Counted from the stretch's first letter, positions 11,551 through 22,283 are shown. The stretch: 64,000 bases of DNA from Vandiemenella viatica (GCA_031002005.1 JARYHS010008074.1:275281930-275345929); one strand, 5' to 3'. Notes: generated from the sequence alone by a model not told the origin. Numbers and translations are program-made.

Positions 11551-11559
11551 GGATAAGTG
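11551..11559 (+). repeat. Target site duplication of the RTE element (left)
   Basis: GGATAAGTG precedes the element and recurs at 14907-14915, right after the A tail. The 9-bp repeat marks a complete, target-primed insertion. Confidence 0.85.
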
Positions 11560-11900
11560 GGGGTGTAAGGGTTTGGGAGAGACTATACTAGTCTTTTCAA
11601 CCAAATGTCAACCTCTCCTTCACGTGGTGCACCCTGTTTGCACGGACGAGGCTCTGGCGACTGAAAGATTCCCAGGTATAAGGAGTCACCCACTGCTTGC
11701 CAACGGCCTCCGAAAGGAGGGCGGAAGAGTGGGGAGCGGTTCAGGGCACCCTCTTGCCCTTGGGGTTGGAAACGGCCCCTAAAGGCGGATGAATCAGAAA
11801 TGATCAACGGCATGGGGATGCAGAAGGCAACGGGAAACCACTGCATTAAAGACCCAAAGGGTATCCCGAGGACATGTAATCCTCTCAAATTACATATATC

Positions 11901-12791
11901 ATGATGGCTTCTTCCTGGGTAAAATATTCCGGAGGTAAAATAGTCCCCCAATCGGATCTCCGGGTGGGGACTGCTCAGGGAGGAGTCATCAGAATGGATA
12001 GAAACATTCTACGAGTCGGAGCGTGGAATGTTAGAAGTCTGAATAGGGCAGGTAGGTTAGAAAACTTAAAAAGGGAGATGGAACAACTTAAGTTAGATGT
12101 TGTTGGGATTAGTGAGATTAAATGGAAGGACGCACAGGATTTCTGGTCTGGGGAACACAGGATAATTAGCACACAAGCTGTCAATGGAGTCACTGGTGTA
12201 GGATTTGTAATGAACAAGAAAGTAGGGAAACGGGTGAGTTATTATGAACAGTTTAGTGACAGGATTATTTTGATGAGGTTAGAAACTAAGCCCGTCCCAA
12301 CCACATTAGTACAAGTATATATGCCAACGTCACAGGAAGATGACGAAGAAATAGAAAAAATATACGCTGAAATTGAAGAATTAATCCAATATGTGAAAGG
12401 GGAGGAAAATCTAATAATCATGGGTGATTGGAATGCAATAGTGGGAGAAGGAAAAGAGGGGAATACTGTAGGAAGTTTTGGTCTAGGAGAAAGAAATGAG
12501 CGAGGAAGCAGGTTGCTAGAATTTTGTGAAAGATATAAGCTAGTAGTGGCGAACACACTGTTTAAGAACCATGCAAGAAGAATATACACCTGGAAACGTC
12601 CTGGGGATACAGGCAGATATCAGCTAGATTATATCATGGTCAAACAGAGATTCAGGAATCAAGTTCTAGACTGTAAAGCGTACCCAGGAGCAGACATAGA
12701 CTCGGACCATAATTTGATAGTAATGAAGTGCAGGCTGAAATTCAAGCGAATAAGGAAGCAGTATAAGCAGAACAGACTAGGAAGTGAATAA
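11901..12791 (+). CDS. RTE LINE ORF, apurinic-type endonuclease domain
   Basis: Endonuclease that nicks target DNA to prime reverse transcription. The frame runs from an ATG at 11901. It shows the full exonuclease-endonuclease-phosphatase signature: WNVRSLN (Asn43), GISEIKW (Glu72), VQVYMPTS, GDWNA (Asp176, Asn178), LDYIMV and the catalytic SDH at 268-270. All active-site residues are present. The frame ends at 12791, just after the domain, where the ORF should continue into RT; the next frame opens at 12857. The sequence between (12785-12890) reads through in other frames, so small indels and not a true stop end it. Without them this would be a single polyprotein of around 1000 residues. Confidence 0.85.
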   Translation: MMASSWVKYSGGKIVPQSDLRVGTAQGGVIRMDRNILRVGAWNVRSLNRAGRLENLKREMEQLKLDVVGISEIKWKDAQDFWSGEHRIISTQAVNGVTGVGFVMNKKVGKRVSYYEQFSDRIILMRLETKPVPTTLVQVYMPTSQEDDEEIEKIYAEIEELIQYVKGEENLIIMGDWNAIVGEGKEGNTVGSFGLGERNERGSRLLEFCERYKLVVANTLFKNHARRIYTWKRPGDTGRYQLDYIMVKQRFRNQVLDCKAYPGADIDSDHNLIVMKCRLKFKRIRKQYKQNRLGSE

Positions 12792-12856
12792 ACTGAAACA
12801 ATCTAGCACAAGAGAAAAATTTGCAGAAATGGTAGACTTAGGTCTAAGAATTAACT

Positions 12857-13687
12857 GTGAAAGGAGCTCAACCGAGGACTGAATGGAATGCATTAAAGAC
12901 CGAAATAATGAAAGCTGGCAAAGAAACCTTAGGCTTTAGGGAACAAGCTGCCCGAAAACCTTGGATCACAGAAGAAATTTTGCAGCTGATGGATCAGAGA
13001 AGAAGGTACAAACATGCTCAGGATGAAGCAGGAAGAGAGCAGTACAGGCAATTTAGAAATCAAATAAATAGGAAATGCAAAATAGCAAAAGAAAAATGGC
13101 TACAAGAAAAGTGTGAAGAAGTAGAAAAGGAAATGGTCATAGGAAAAGTAGATGTTGCATATAGAAAGATCAAACAGAATTTTGGAGAAATGAAGAAAAG
13201 AGGTATGAACATTAAAACTGCCGATGGGAAACCTCTTTTAAGCTCAGAAGATAGAGCTAACCGATGGAAGGAATACATTGAGAAACTGTATGATGGGGAC
13301 GACTTGAACAATAGTGTATTGGAAAAGGAAGGCGATGTCGACATTGATGACTTAGGAGATCCTGTTTTGAGGACAGAATTTAATAAAGCTCTGAATGACT
13401 TGAAAGCAAATAAGGCAGTTGGAATTGATGAGATCCCTGCAGAACTTCTTAAATCTCTAGGAGAGGAAGGAATCGAAAGATTATTCAAGCTGATATCAAA
13501 AAGTTATGAAACAGGAGAAATTCCAACTGATTTTAATAAAAATATCATCTTCACACTTCCAAAGAAAGCACAAGCCGACAAATGTGAGAATTATCGCACC
13601 ATTAGTCTAACATCACATGCTTCAAAATTACTGACCAGAATAATATACAGAAGGAATGGAAAGGGTAGTAGAAGAGATAGTAGGTGA
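12857..13687 (+). CDS. RTE LINE ORF, linker and RT fingers
   Basis: Continuation of the LINE ORF in a new frame. The linker is rich in Lys and Glu (RRRYKHAQDEAGREQ). From about residue 190 the RT begins: NKAVGIDEIPAELLK, then FTLPKKAQADKCENYRTISL, typical of motifs 0-2 of non-LTR reverse transcriptase. The frame fades out near 13650, where the next frame (13656-14207) takes over. The start is not a real initiation site. It is homologous to the decayed segment around 43700-44100. Confidence 0.8.
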   Translation: MKGAQPRTEWNALKTEIMKAGKETLGFREQAARKPWITEEILQLMDQRRRYKHAQDEAGREQYRQFRNQINRKCKIAKEKWLQEKCEEVEKEMVIGKVDVAYRKIKQNFGEMKKRGMNIKTADGKPLLSSEDRANRWKEYIEKLYDGDDLNNSVLEKEGDVDIDDLGDPVLRTEFNKALNDLKANKAVGIDEIPAELLKSLGEEGIERLFKLISKSYETGEIPTDFNKNIIFTLPKKAQADKCENYRTISLTSHASKLLTRIIYRRNGKGSRRDSR

Positions 13688-14207
13688 AGATCAGTTTGGG
13701 TTTAGGAAAAATCGCGGTACAAGGGAAGCAATTCTGTCTTTAAGATTAATACTTGAAGGGCGGATCAAGAAAAACAAAGATACTTTTATGGCATTTGTTG
13801 ATTTAGAAAAAGCTTTTGATAATGTTAGGTGGGACAAGATGTTCAAAATTTTAAAGAAGTCAGGTCTAAAGTATCGAGATAGAAGAATACTCTATAAACT
13901 ATATAAGAATCAAGTGGCTGTAATAAAAGTAGAGAATCACGAGAGACATGCATCAGTTAAAAAGGGTGTGAGACAAGGTTGTAGTCTATCCCCGTTAATA
14001 TTCAACTTGTATGTAGAAGAAGCAATGAAGAAAGTCAAAGAAAAATTTCCATGTGGCATAAGTTTTCAGGGAGAAAAAATCAGTATGCTACGATTTGCTG
14101 ACGACATTGTCTTATTAGCAGAGAGGGCTGAGGATATTGAGAAGTTACTTGAATGGCATGAACAAAATACTGAAGGAAGATTTTGGACTGAATATAAATC
14201 AAAGTAA
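13656..14207 (+). CDS. RTE LINE ORF, RT palm
   Basis: Catalytic core of reverse transcriptase. DQFGFRKNRGTREAI (residues 12-26) is motif 2/2a. AFVDLEKAFDNV (46-57) holds the first catalytic Asp at residue 49. VRQGCSLSPLIFNLY is motif 4. RFADDIVLLAE holds the FADD box (14094-14105; Asp-Asp at about residues 149-150). All three catalytic aspartates are kept. The frame overlaps the next one (14137-14862), so a single-base shift lies near 14140-14207. Confidence 0.85.
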   Translation: MERVVEEIVGEDQFGFRKNRGTREAILSLRLILEGRIKKNKDTFMAFVDLEKAFDNVRWDKMFKILKKSGLKYRDRRILYKLYKNQVAVIKVENHERHASVKKGVRQGCSLSPLIFNLYVEEAMKKVKEKFPCGISFQGEKISMLRFADDIVLLAERAEDIEKLLEWHEQNTEGRFWTEYKSK

Positions 14208-14862
14208 AACAAAAGTGATGAAATGTAGCAGAAATGATACCAATACTAGCAGATTAAATATAAAAATAGGATCTGATGCAATAGGAGAAGTGAGTGAGTT
14301 CTGTTACTTGGGAAGCAAAATTACAACCGATGGCCGAAGCAGGAATGATGTTAAAAGCAGAATAGCACTAGCAAAAAGAGCCTTCATGAAAAAGAGAAAC
14401 CTTTTAGTTTCAAATATTGATCTAGGAATTAGAAAGAACTTTTTAAAACTCTATGTGTGGAGCACAGCACTTTACGGTAGCGAAACATGGACTTTAGGAA
14501 TACCGGAAAGAAAGAAACTTGAAGCATTTGAAATGTGGTGCTACAGAAGAATGCTGAAAATTAGGTGGACAGACAAAGTAAGAAATGAACGAGTTTTGGA
14601 AATGATGGGTGAGAAAAGAAGTTTATGGAAGAAGCTTACAGGAAGAAGAGACAGGCTGGTAGGTCATATTTTGAGACATGCTGGATTGGTTAATTTGTTA
14701 GTGGAGGGAACAGTTGAAGGTAAGAACTGTAGAGGTAGACAGAGATTAGAATATATGAAGCAGATAATTGAGGACGTGGGTTGTAAGGGGTATGTAGAAA
14801 TGAAGAGGTTAGCACAGGATAGGAAGGGATGGAGGATTGCATCAAACCAGTCTAAAGACTGA
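14137..14862 (+). CDS. RTE LINE ORF, RT thumb and C-terminal domain
   Basis: Final part of the LINE ORF. It starts with the helix after the FADD box (NQSKTKVMKCSRN), then FCYLGSKITTDGRS, typical of the thumb of RTE-type RT, and WSTALYGSETWTL. It ends with a TGA at 14860-14862, ten bases before the A tail. The ending agrees with the position of the ORF stop in RTE elements, whose 3' UTR is very short. No nucleic-acid-binding zinc knuckle is seen. Confidence 0.82.
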   Translation: MRSYLNGMNKILKEDFGLNINQSKTKVMKCSRNDTNTSRLNIKIGSDAIGEVSEFCYLGSKITTDGRSRNDVKSRIALAKRAFMKKRNLLVSNIDLGIRKNFLKLYVWSTALYGSETWTLGIPERKKLEAFEMWCYRRMLKIRWTDKVRNERVLEMMGEKRSLWKKLTGRRDRLVGHILRHAGLVNLLVEGTVEGKNCRGRQRLEYMKQIIEDVGCKGYVEMKRLAQDRKGWRIASNQSKD

Positions 14863-14864
14863 CG

Positions 14865-14870
<6 letters not shown>

Positions 14871-14905
<35 letters not shown>
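14871..14905 (+). repeat. 35-base A tail of the RTE element
   Basis: Uninterrupted A run following GACGAACAGC. The older copy keeps an 18-base version after GATGGCAGC (44589-44606). Confidence 0.9.
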
Positions 14906-14908
<3 letters not shown>

Positions 14909-14915
14909 ATAAGTG

Positions 14916-15240
14916 ACTTAACGTTACGAAACCGCAGTATCTTATCCCACATCATTAATTACTTACATAAAGTATTTTTAAACATTTAAAAAGTTGATAT
15001 CTTTATCTGATAGTTTCAATGAGAATTCAGTTTTCATTGCTATACAACAATACAACTGAACCAAACCTGCTACCAGCTACACTACCACTGTGACAAAACA
15101 TGTTTTACTAACTTTTTACAATTTACAGAGGAGAATTATATTTATGAAACTAGTCAGTTTCCTTTGATGTAATTTTTCTAAAGAAAATTTCTGTTTCAGC
15201 ATTCGATCATGACAAAACATGTGTTAATTTTTCCCGGTGT
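14916..15240. other. Unassigned AT-rich DNA
   Basis: Nothing recognisable between the RTE target duplication and the next LINE fragment. Confidence 0.5.
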
Positions 15241-15249
15241 AATGTGGAC

Positions 15250-15754
15250 TTTAATCTCATTGACACGAACCTCAACCCACAAGGCTGAAGTCAAGGAAGA
15301 GCTTCGTACAATCAACTACAGCCATAACATCTTCTACTGGAGCACGCCGTCTAGAACTATGGCGAAATTCGTTGCCTGAAGAACAGTGGAGGAACATCAA
15401 AGAGGCACCGGCTGCGGGGTGTAATCAGCCATATGCTATATGGAAGGCTCTAAACAGATTAAGAACTGAAGTGTCCCGATGTAAATATAATATTAAAAAA
15501 TGGGGGTACACTAATGACAACGATCTATGTGAATGTGGTGAGCTTCAGAACCCACAACATCTTCTGATATGCAGGAATCTCCCTGAAACCTGGAATATCG
15601 ACGACCTTTACAGGGCAAACGAGAAGGCCATCAAGATTGCGGAATTCTGGTCACATTCTATTTAATTGTGTTTATAGTTTAATATTAATTAATTAATGTT
15701 ATTTGTTTTTTCAACTTGTTATGTCCTGGACACGAGAAATAAGTAAATAAAGCG
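15250..15754 (+). mobile_element. 3' end of a second LINE family (5'-truncated)
   Basis: Contains the C-terminal RT fragment at 15372-15665, a short AT-rich 3' UTR and an end of ataagtaaataaag type (about 15740-15752). The left limit is uncertain. A homologous but diverged piece lies on the minus strand at 45110-45390, showing a repeated family. Confidence 0.65.
15372..15665 (+). pseudogene. LINE RT C-terminal zinc-knuckle fragment
   Basis: 97 codons open (first codon TTG, not a true start). WKALNRLRTEVSRCKYNIKK, then WGYTNDNDLCECGELQNPQH with HLLIC forms the CxC...H...C knuckle found at the C terminus of many insect jockey- or R1-like reverse transcriptases. The rest of the protein is missing because the insertion is 5'-truncated; upstream DNA at 15250-15370 has broken frames of the same ORF. 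It ends with a natural TAA at 15663-15665. Confidence 0.65.
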
Positions 15755-15759
15755 CGTTT

Positions 15760-18700
15760 GAATATCACGCTGCCTTCAATATTGTCTCCTCCAGACGATG
15801 TTTGTATCACTAAATATTTTCTCGGTGCTATCCAGCTAATGTAGTTTTATTACATTCTTATTTGGGACGTCCAATTCCGTAATTCAAATACGTACAAGAA
15901 GCCAACATGTTAGTCGTTGATATAGCTTTGGTATTTGAGCGTTAGCTCTTGCTGTTGGGTTTTCCGCGTGCCTGGCACTCCGTACGTATAATGAAGTATG
16001 TGCATTACGTCACCGCCGTGTTTGGACAGGTACGAATATACATGGGTAGACAGCAACACTTGTTTTACCACTTTGTGTCTCAACATTCACTTTATTTGAA
16101 CCCTTTATAGTATTAACATAACGCAATACTAAAAAAATTGCGGGTTGTTTGTAGTTGGAGCTACTAACCTAAGTGTTAATACGTGTTTATTTAGTGAATA
16201 CCAAGGGAAACAAAATATTTTGTTTATAGCATAATATTTTATTTAAGAACAGAAGACAAATTATTACTAGGTAATTATCTACTGTAACAAGTGTTTCATA
16301 GGGGTAAAAACAACCACGTCGGTTGGAAGCAACTCCGTTGGCGTAACATCGCTCGGTGTCGCGCCTCATTTACACCTGGGTCGAATTCGTGGGTCTGCCT
16401 GGCTTCCAATCGGTCAGCTTCCTGGTTCAATCGACGAGCAGACGCCTGTCCGCACCTCCAGGGGAGTTCCCTTTAATTCTAACTGTATTACCTTCGCTCT
16501 GCGACAACTTTCTTAACATTAACTTTGACATTTTCACTTTCAAAGTGTCACAATTTTTTTAAATTCATTTTTATCTACTTTAAATGGCACTTATATTGTC
16601 GAATTTAGTATGTATGATATAAATTGATATTGGTTTGCTTCAATTCACGCGAAAAACGAGCGTCGTAGGGTATCTGGACGTGCACTGAATCTGTTTCGTT
16701 AAGACGCCGCGTGTCGTGTGGGGCGCGGGAGTGGGGCCGGCTGTTGTCCAGCTGGCAGCGCGGCTGTTGCGCAACGCGGGCTAGTTTCCGCGCGGCGGCA
16801 GGCGCTGGAGTGGCACCTCTCCACGGCGCCACTTTCTCCGTCTGCGTGGCTGGACTCCAGCCGGAGGCGCGGCAGTTAATCTCTCAGCTTCGTAACAAAC
16901 TCTCGGCCTAATTTTAGTACATCATAGCGCTTGAAACTGATGAAACATTATATTAAATTTAAAGCTGAAAACATTGGTTCACACATTTAAAGTTTATTTT
17001 TTCATTAATACTATTCAAAGGTTTGTAGCCTACCTCACAAGCGCTATCTAAATATACATTTAAAAAAAAAAACCAATGCATCATGGTTGCATCAAAATAT
17101 TGAATGGCTAACTGGAACGATGAAAGTGTATCATGATTAAATCAAAGCACAAGTTTCTGGAATAATTCTAAGAGAAACAGTTCGTAATACCGTCATTATA
17201 TGTTTTAAAAGTCGCATCACTTGTACATAGAATGAGACATCGTGTCAATGACTTTACGAAAACAATTAGTTCAACTTCTAGTGGATGATAACTAGGTATT
17301 CTCCACCAAACAAGTACCGCTACAACGTAGAATGTTGAAATAGTTTAATCTACGAGTGCAACTTCACGCTGCGAAATTCTCGTGAAATATTACTCGTCAC
17401 AGAAATAATAATAATGCAATGCTAGCAGTAGTTTTCACTATCAGTTACATGGGTAGCTGTAGCAGAAAACAGTGCTAAGAAATTTAGATAGCGACAGACA
17501 ACAGTTGCGGAATGCAACGAGAATCCAACCCAAATAATTGTAATACGGAGTTGTTATCGAGGTATAACACTGTTGACGGCAACCACCGACGAGCGAGGGA
17601 TCGGGCTGGCACGCAGTTTGTGTACGCGACGGCAAGATGTGCGTAGGCTGGCATCCAGCATGACGCCAGAGGAGAGCTGCCAAGGTCACCGCCGCAAGGA
17701 CGGACTACACACTGGACGGCCACTGCCATCTCCAGCGCAGGCTCACAGAGCTAGGTAGCAACAAGCACTTCACGATACAATGAGTCGTCTACACGGCAGA
17801 CAATGTACTGCTATTCCAACTGTTGCACTTAAAAACACTACAACCGGTGATTCCAGCCCTAAACACACTTTACGCCTTGATAACAACAGCCATCTGAAAA
17901 GCGTGAAATATGAATGTTTTTTAATAATATTCTTACCCTTGCTCTCTACAGAGCATTCATATTGTATGCAGTACATATGACTTGTTCGGATATGGATGCC
18001 GATTATCGTTTTTGCACTCTGTCTCTACCGATGGACATATGGAGCCGCACAACGTGATCGATCATGTGAAAACTCGGCCCATGTAACCTCCAGACCAATT
18101 CAAGAAGAACCATTGCTCGAGATGTGTTTGTAAGGTGTTGGATTGCTGTAGCTGACTGTGGTGTGTGGAGGCTGTTGACCGGCTGGCTGCAGTGACCCAC
18201 TTGCGGTGGCCGGCGGGCGGGGTCGACGACCACCAGCCAGGTGAGGCACCCACCACAGCGCGCCGCCCAGCACCAACAGCTAAATCTCATATACTAGCTT
18301 CACACTGGCCAATTTACCTATCACAAATATACTGCTGTTTACAGTGGAATAGATACTTCGTATAATCTACGAACAAGGATATGAGACTCCGGAACATATT
18401 TTTACCTACGTATTCTTCCTTTAGTGTCATTTAAAGTTAATCGGGAGCACACACACACCCACATGTACCGGTAAATGATAGAGAGATTGGTCTTTCTTTT
18501 TTAGCAGAAGACAACCTTGATATGTTGAACTAGAACACCGGTTCCAACTAACAGAGGGAGGATCAGAAATATTTATATGATTTTGATCAAATTTTGAACA
18601 CTTGTTTTTAACTATTAAATATCGGCTTTAGAAATCTCATGTGACATAGAATGACAAAATTGATAATTTTCATTGATAAACGTAAAGTCCGAAAGCCAAT

Positions 18701-19140
18701 AGTTTTTTTTAAAAAAAATCTGAATACTTTAAGTTCATTTTCCGCTGTTAGTTCTTAAAAGTTTAAAACAGTTTAAATCCACGGCTTTGATGTAGCTGTC
18801 AACGTTTACTTTATCTTCGCAAGTTTGGTTCAAGCGGTTGATTTTCGATTTTTTTACAAGGTTGCTAATGTTTCTCAATTTTAAGCAATAATCTGTAATA
18901 AGTGTATTATATTATTATTTTCAAGTGTAATGTGTATTCCTTAACAACTCATAGGTTTACAAACACAGAAAACATTTCTGGGGTCAGTCAGCACTTTTGC
19001 AGGGAGATGAGATGATAAATTTCTTTAGGAAGTTTAGGAATAACACATCACATTTTAAACAAAGTAAGCAACCAGAAGATAGCTTGACGCAGTTAAAATT
19101 TTATTCTTCCGTGACTATTTACAATCCATACCAATACTTG
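15760..19140. other. Unassigned DNA with three GC-rich islands
   Basis: No recognisable gene. GC- and CpG-rich patches at about 16700-16880, 17575-17760 and 18140-18290 interrupt AT-rich DNA. They lack clear splice sites or conserved protein motifs; the short frames in them are not recognisable. They could be promoter-associated islands, exons of a gene I cannot identify, or old repeats. Confidence 0.45.
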
Positions 19141-19372
19141 ATTTTTTTTTAACTTATGGCTTTACGCCTCGTCGCGGCCATTAGGGCCGGACGGGACTGG
19201 GGACAAGGAACGGGAAAGAATTCAGCCATGGCCTTTTGAAGGAAGCATCTCAGCATTCGCCTGGAGTGATTTGGAGAAACCATGGAAAACCCAAATCTAG
19301 ATGCCCGGACGGGGATTCGATTCGGCGTCCTCCCGAATGCGAGGCCAGAGCGCTAACCGCTAGAGCGCGAAG
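19141..19372 (-). mobile_element. tRNA-derived SINE (minus strand)
   Basis: Minus-strand copy of the family seen at 31840-32088. A T run (19142-19150) is the tail, GGCTTTACGCCTCGTCG the tail-proximal body, GGGGATTCGATTCGG the B-box region and GAGGCCAGAGCGCTAACCGC the A-box side. It is inserted at the tail side of an older copy (19377-19531). Confidence 0.78.
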
Positions 19373-19376
19373 ATGA

Positions 19377-19531
19377 TCGAGGGTAACGAACGTCAGTTTG
19401 GCCATAGTCTTCGAAAGGAATCGTCCCAGCATTCCACTGGAGTAATTTCGCGAAATCGTTTAAAAGCGAAATTCGAATGGGGATCAGAACGGTGTCCTTC
19501 CGAATACCACGACAGAACGCTAACACACCAG
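19377..19531 (-). mobile_element. Older SINE copy, partial (minus strand)
   Basis: Diverged body and head of the same SINE: GGCCATAGTCTTCGAAAGGA, ATTCGAATGGGGATCAGAAC and GACAGAACGCTAAC match the family in order. The tail end is missing, consistent with the newer SINE having landed there. Confidence 0.6.
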
Positions 19532-21464
19532 GTATGATTATAAGTTTTCATACACATGGTATGCTCTTCAATTAAGAAGAAGCAAACCGGCGCTTCTGAA
19601 AATTAATAACTTTCCTTTCATGCACGTCGACAGCGGTAAACGCACATTTGGCGCAGATGGAATATTATTTGATGTTCGTTGCTCTGTAAATTATTTTGCT
19701 GTGTTTTTATTTTTATCACCAACTAAGTAAAATTGTCTTTTTTAAACTGTTGTAAAATACATTCGTTAAGATTATCGCCAAGTGTCAGATTTATTCCTAC
19801 GTTCACACTAATTAAAAGTGATATTTTATCTGTGAAAAAAACAGTACCTCAATTAGAAATTATTTTGACCAAACGACAAATTTAAAAATATATATGTATT
19901 AAATTTTAAGAAACAACCTCCAAGGACTAATGACCCCATCAACTGAAACCGTATAAGGGGAAGCAGTAAGTGGATTCTTAGCAGCTGTTTAATTTAAAAA
20001 AAAAAAATCACCCAAAACTCTGGAAAACTTAGCTCCGACCACACATATTAATGAAATTACTCATTCATTCTCTACCGATTCCATCCGAAAAGACGGCACA
20101 TTTATAACCTAAACACTGTTTTCTTGTTTCGAAATATACGTTGACTACTAATGTGCGGTTCTACAGGAGTAATCAAAATCGGAATTGTTTTGATTATTAT
20201 TCATTATTTCTGTTGAACAAAAACGTTTCAACTGCTGGCAGGACGCGGAGATAAAAATTTACCCAAAGCCTTTATTCCCTCATTGTTAACTTTCTAATCA
20301 GAAACAGCGTCGGCAAATGTATTTTCAGAAAATACCAGCCGTGTGTGTGTGTGTGTGTGTGTGTGTTTTGATCATGCCCAGGCAGGTAAAATAAGGAGAT
20401 CCACCTGATAAATTTCGTTTTATTTTCTTGAAAAAGTTCACTACTAACAGTTGAGATATTTAGAATGACATATCTGAGATGCCGCGTGTTATAACATCAG
20501 ATCCTGCTGGCAACGTAGTTTCTGTGTAGGTTCGGATAATCTTAAATGACAGCGTCAGATTTTCATTTGCATATTCGCTAGAGAACAATCAAATGAATAG
20601 CATATACAGTTTCTGTATTCATTGGGTTCTTAACTTACTGTGAGGGGAAAGTTTTAAATGCTGTCTTGCTCGGATGATCTCTGATACAATGTAGAGAGAG
20701 GAAATCAGACAGCTGTGAACCTGCCTGCTTCTAATTGGATTTACGCATTTCGTGCAGTAATTGGATTTGACATGCTCCAATTAATGCCAACAGGTAACAG
20801 CGCGCTGTTATTCAGTCCGTCAGTCAAATGCTGGCACAACTTATATTTATTTCTTCAGCATCTAGTCAAATCGGTTAATCAGACAACTCTTCAAATGCGT
20901 CGAGAGTTTCTTCAACTTCGCGATGATTTACGCAGTTTGCTCGTGAGTAAAATCTTTGCGCTCGAGTCGACAGAACCGATAAATGATGCACGGACTTACC
21001 TGATAAACTTTGAGGTGCTTTACAACAATAACATGCGCATGTTTGACCTCAAACAGTATTTTGCATATAGTAATGGTGTCCCGTTGTTTCTGTTAAATTC
21101 ACCAACAGTTAGGCAAATATCCTTTCATGATCAGATTTTTGGAAGTTATTTATCTTTGTTAAAAAGCCAGTTTTAAATAAATAACGATTTCCAGTTTGCC
21201 AGGTCTAGTGGTTATTTGGCCTTAGAATCTACAACTGTTTTTGGTTCTGGGTATAAATTTCCTGCATACTACTAAGTCTGATTTTACATATAGTTTTCCT
21301 AAAAAATGAAATGTAAGCAATTTGTTATTGTTGTAATAACTAGTAATATTCTAAACAAATTCTCTCGTGACTAGTAAAGAAAATAACAAACGTAATTTCG
21401 ACTTCCATAATTTAAAAACAAAGTAACAGATTTCAAAATAGCCACATCCTCAATGTTAGAGAAA
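19532..21464. other. Unassigned DNA with a GT microsatellite
   Basis: A (GT)n run lies at 20341-20366. One longer open frame (20715-21176) is listed separately. Nothing else is recognisable. Confidence 0.5.
20715..21176 (+). CDS. Unrecognised 153-codon open frame
   Basis: Open from a GTG at 20715, with the first ATG at 20771, to a TAA at 21174-21176. I do not recognise the protein. From the ATG it has a mixed, globular-looking composition with amphipathic segments (LQMRREFLQLRDDLRSLLV; LINFEVLYNNNMRMFDLKQY) and no signal peptide, membrane segment or zinc motif. In AT-rich DNA of this length a few such frames arise by chance, and I see no splice sites or promoter that would support it. A transposon or viral remnant is possible. 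Confidence 0.2.
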   Translation: MNLPASNWIYAFRAVIGFDMLQLMPTGNSALLFSPSVKCWHNLYLFLQHLVKSVNQTTLQMRREFLQLRDDLRSLLVSKIFALESTEPINDARTYLINFEVLYNNNMRMFDLKQYFAYSNGVPLFLLNSPTVRQISFHDQIFGSYLSLLKSQF

Positions 21465-22240
21465 AGCTGTGTCCACACCTGTTCAACTTTCGGTCGTCAA
21501 AGGCATGCGTCATGTTGAACGGGGGAGAGGCTCGGAAGGCATGCGTCAGGGGCATGCCCGAGATCCTCATTCCGTTCAACAAACCGGGAGGCACGGCGTA
21601 TTGCAAGCGTTTCCAGCTGAAGTGGATTCTCGTGCGTCTCCGCTTGCAATATGTCGCTCTCCAACGACGAAACGCTTTCGTTTTTCGAAGATTAACGTTC
21701 GTTTTCATTGTTATGGGACGTCAAAAATAAATATTATATTCATTTAAGTTACAGTACTTATAATAAATATTTAGTAGTTTTCCACATCATTTATAATTAA
21801 TTCATGCTCATTTTAATTAACATTTTGCACTGGTTGATTTTTGTGAAGAGTTTTGACAATGTAGGATTGTGTGTTTAGCGAAATTATTGTACAAACATTC
21901 GGTGCAGGATGCGTAAAATTCAGAGTGCAGTATACAGTACTTTCACGTAGGAAATATTTAATCTCGTTTAACGAATGGTGGGAAGGCTCAAGCTTCATCA
22001 TGTACTTAGTATATCAATAGGCAGATTTAAAGAGCAATAAATGTCGTATTATTCAGTAAACAACATTTGTTGTAATAAGCAGTCAGATGCATATACGTGA
22101 ATTTGTGAAAGTATCAACGAATGTTGTGAATAAAGAAAAATCATTTTTACAGTTGCATAATGTCTTCTAGTTAAAAGTTTCAGATTATTCTTTGGAAGGG
22201 AATGCTTTCTATGTTAGTCGATGTCAGTCAGCTTATATGT

Positions 22241-22283
22241 TGTAAATAACTTCGCGAGATTTACGCTCGCGAAGTTATTTACA
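22241..22283. repeat. Perfect 18-bp hairpin with 7-base loop
   Basis: TGTAAATAACTTCGCGAG, loop ATTTACG, then the exact reverse complement. It lies near the middle of the Harbinger derivative. Confidence 0.9.

Larger units (their letters stand above)
11560..14906 (+). mobile_element. Full-length RTE-clade (BovB-like) LINE
   Basis: A 3.35-kb element with a GGGGTGTAAGG start, a 340-bp 5' region, an endonuclease-RT reading region, and a 35-base A tail, enclosed by 9-bp duplications. RTE elements are usually about 3.2-3.3 kb with one endonuclease-RT ORF, which fits. The endonuclease resembles the RTE type often mislabelled as craniofacial development protein 2. The ORF is broken by about four single-base frameshifts but has few in-frame stops, so the copy is young or its breaks are assembly indels. 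The older copy at 42333-44606 starts at the same base, supporting 11560 as the true 5' end. Confidence 0.88.
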
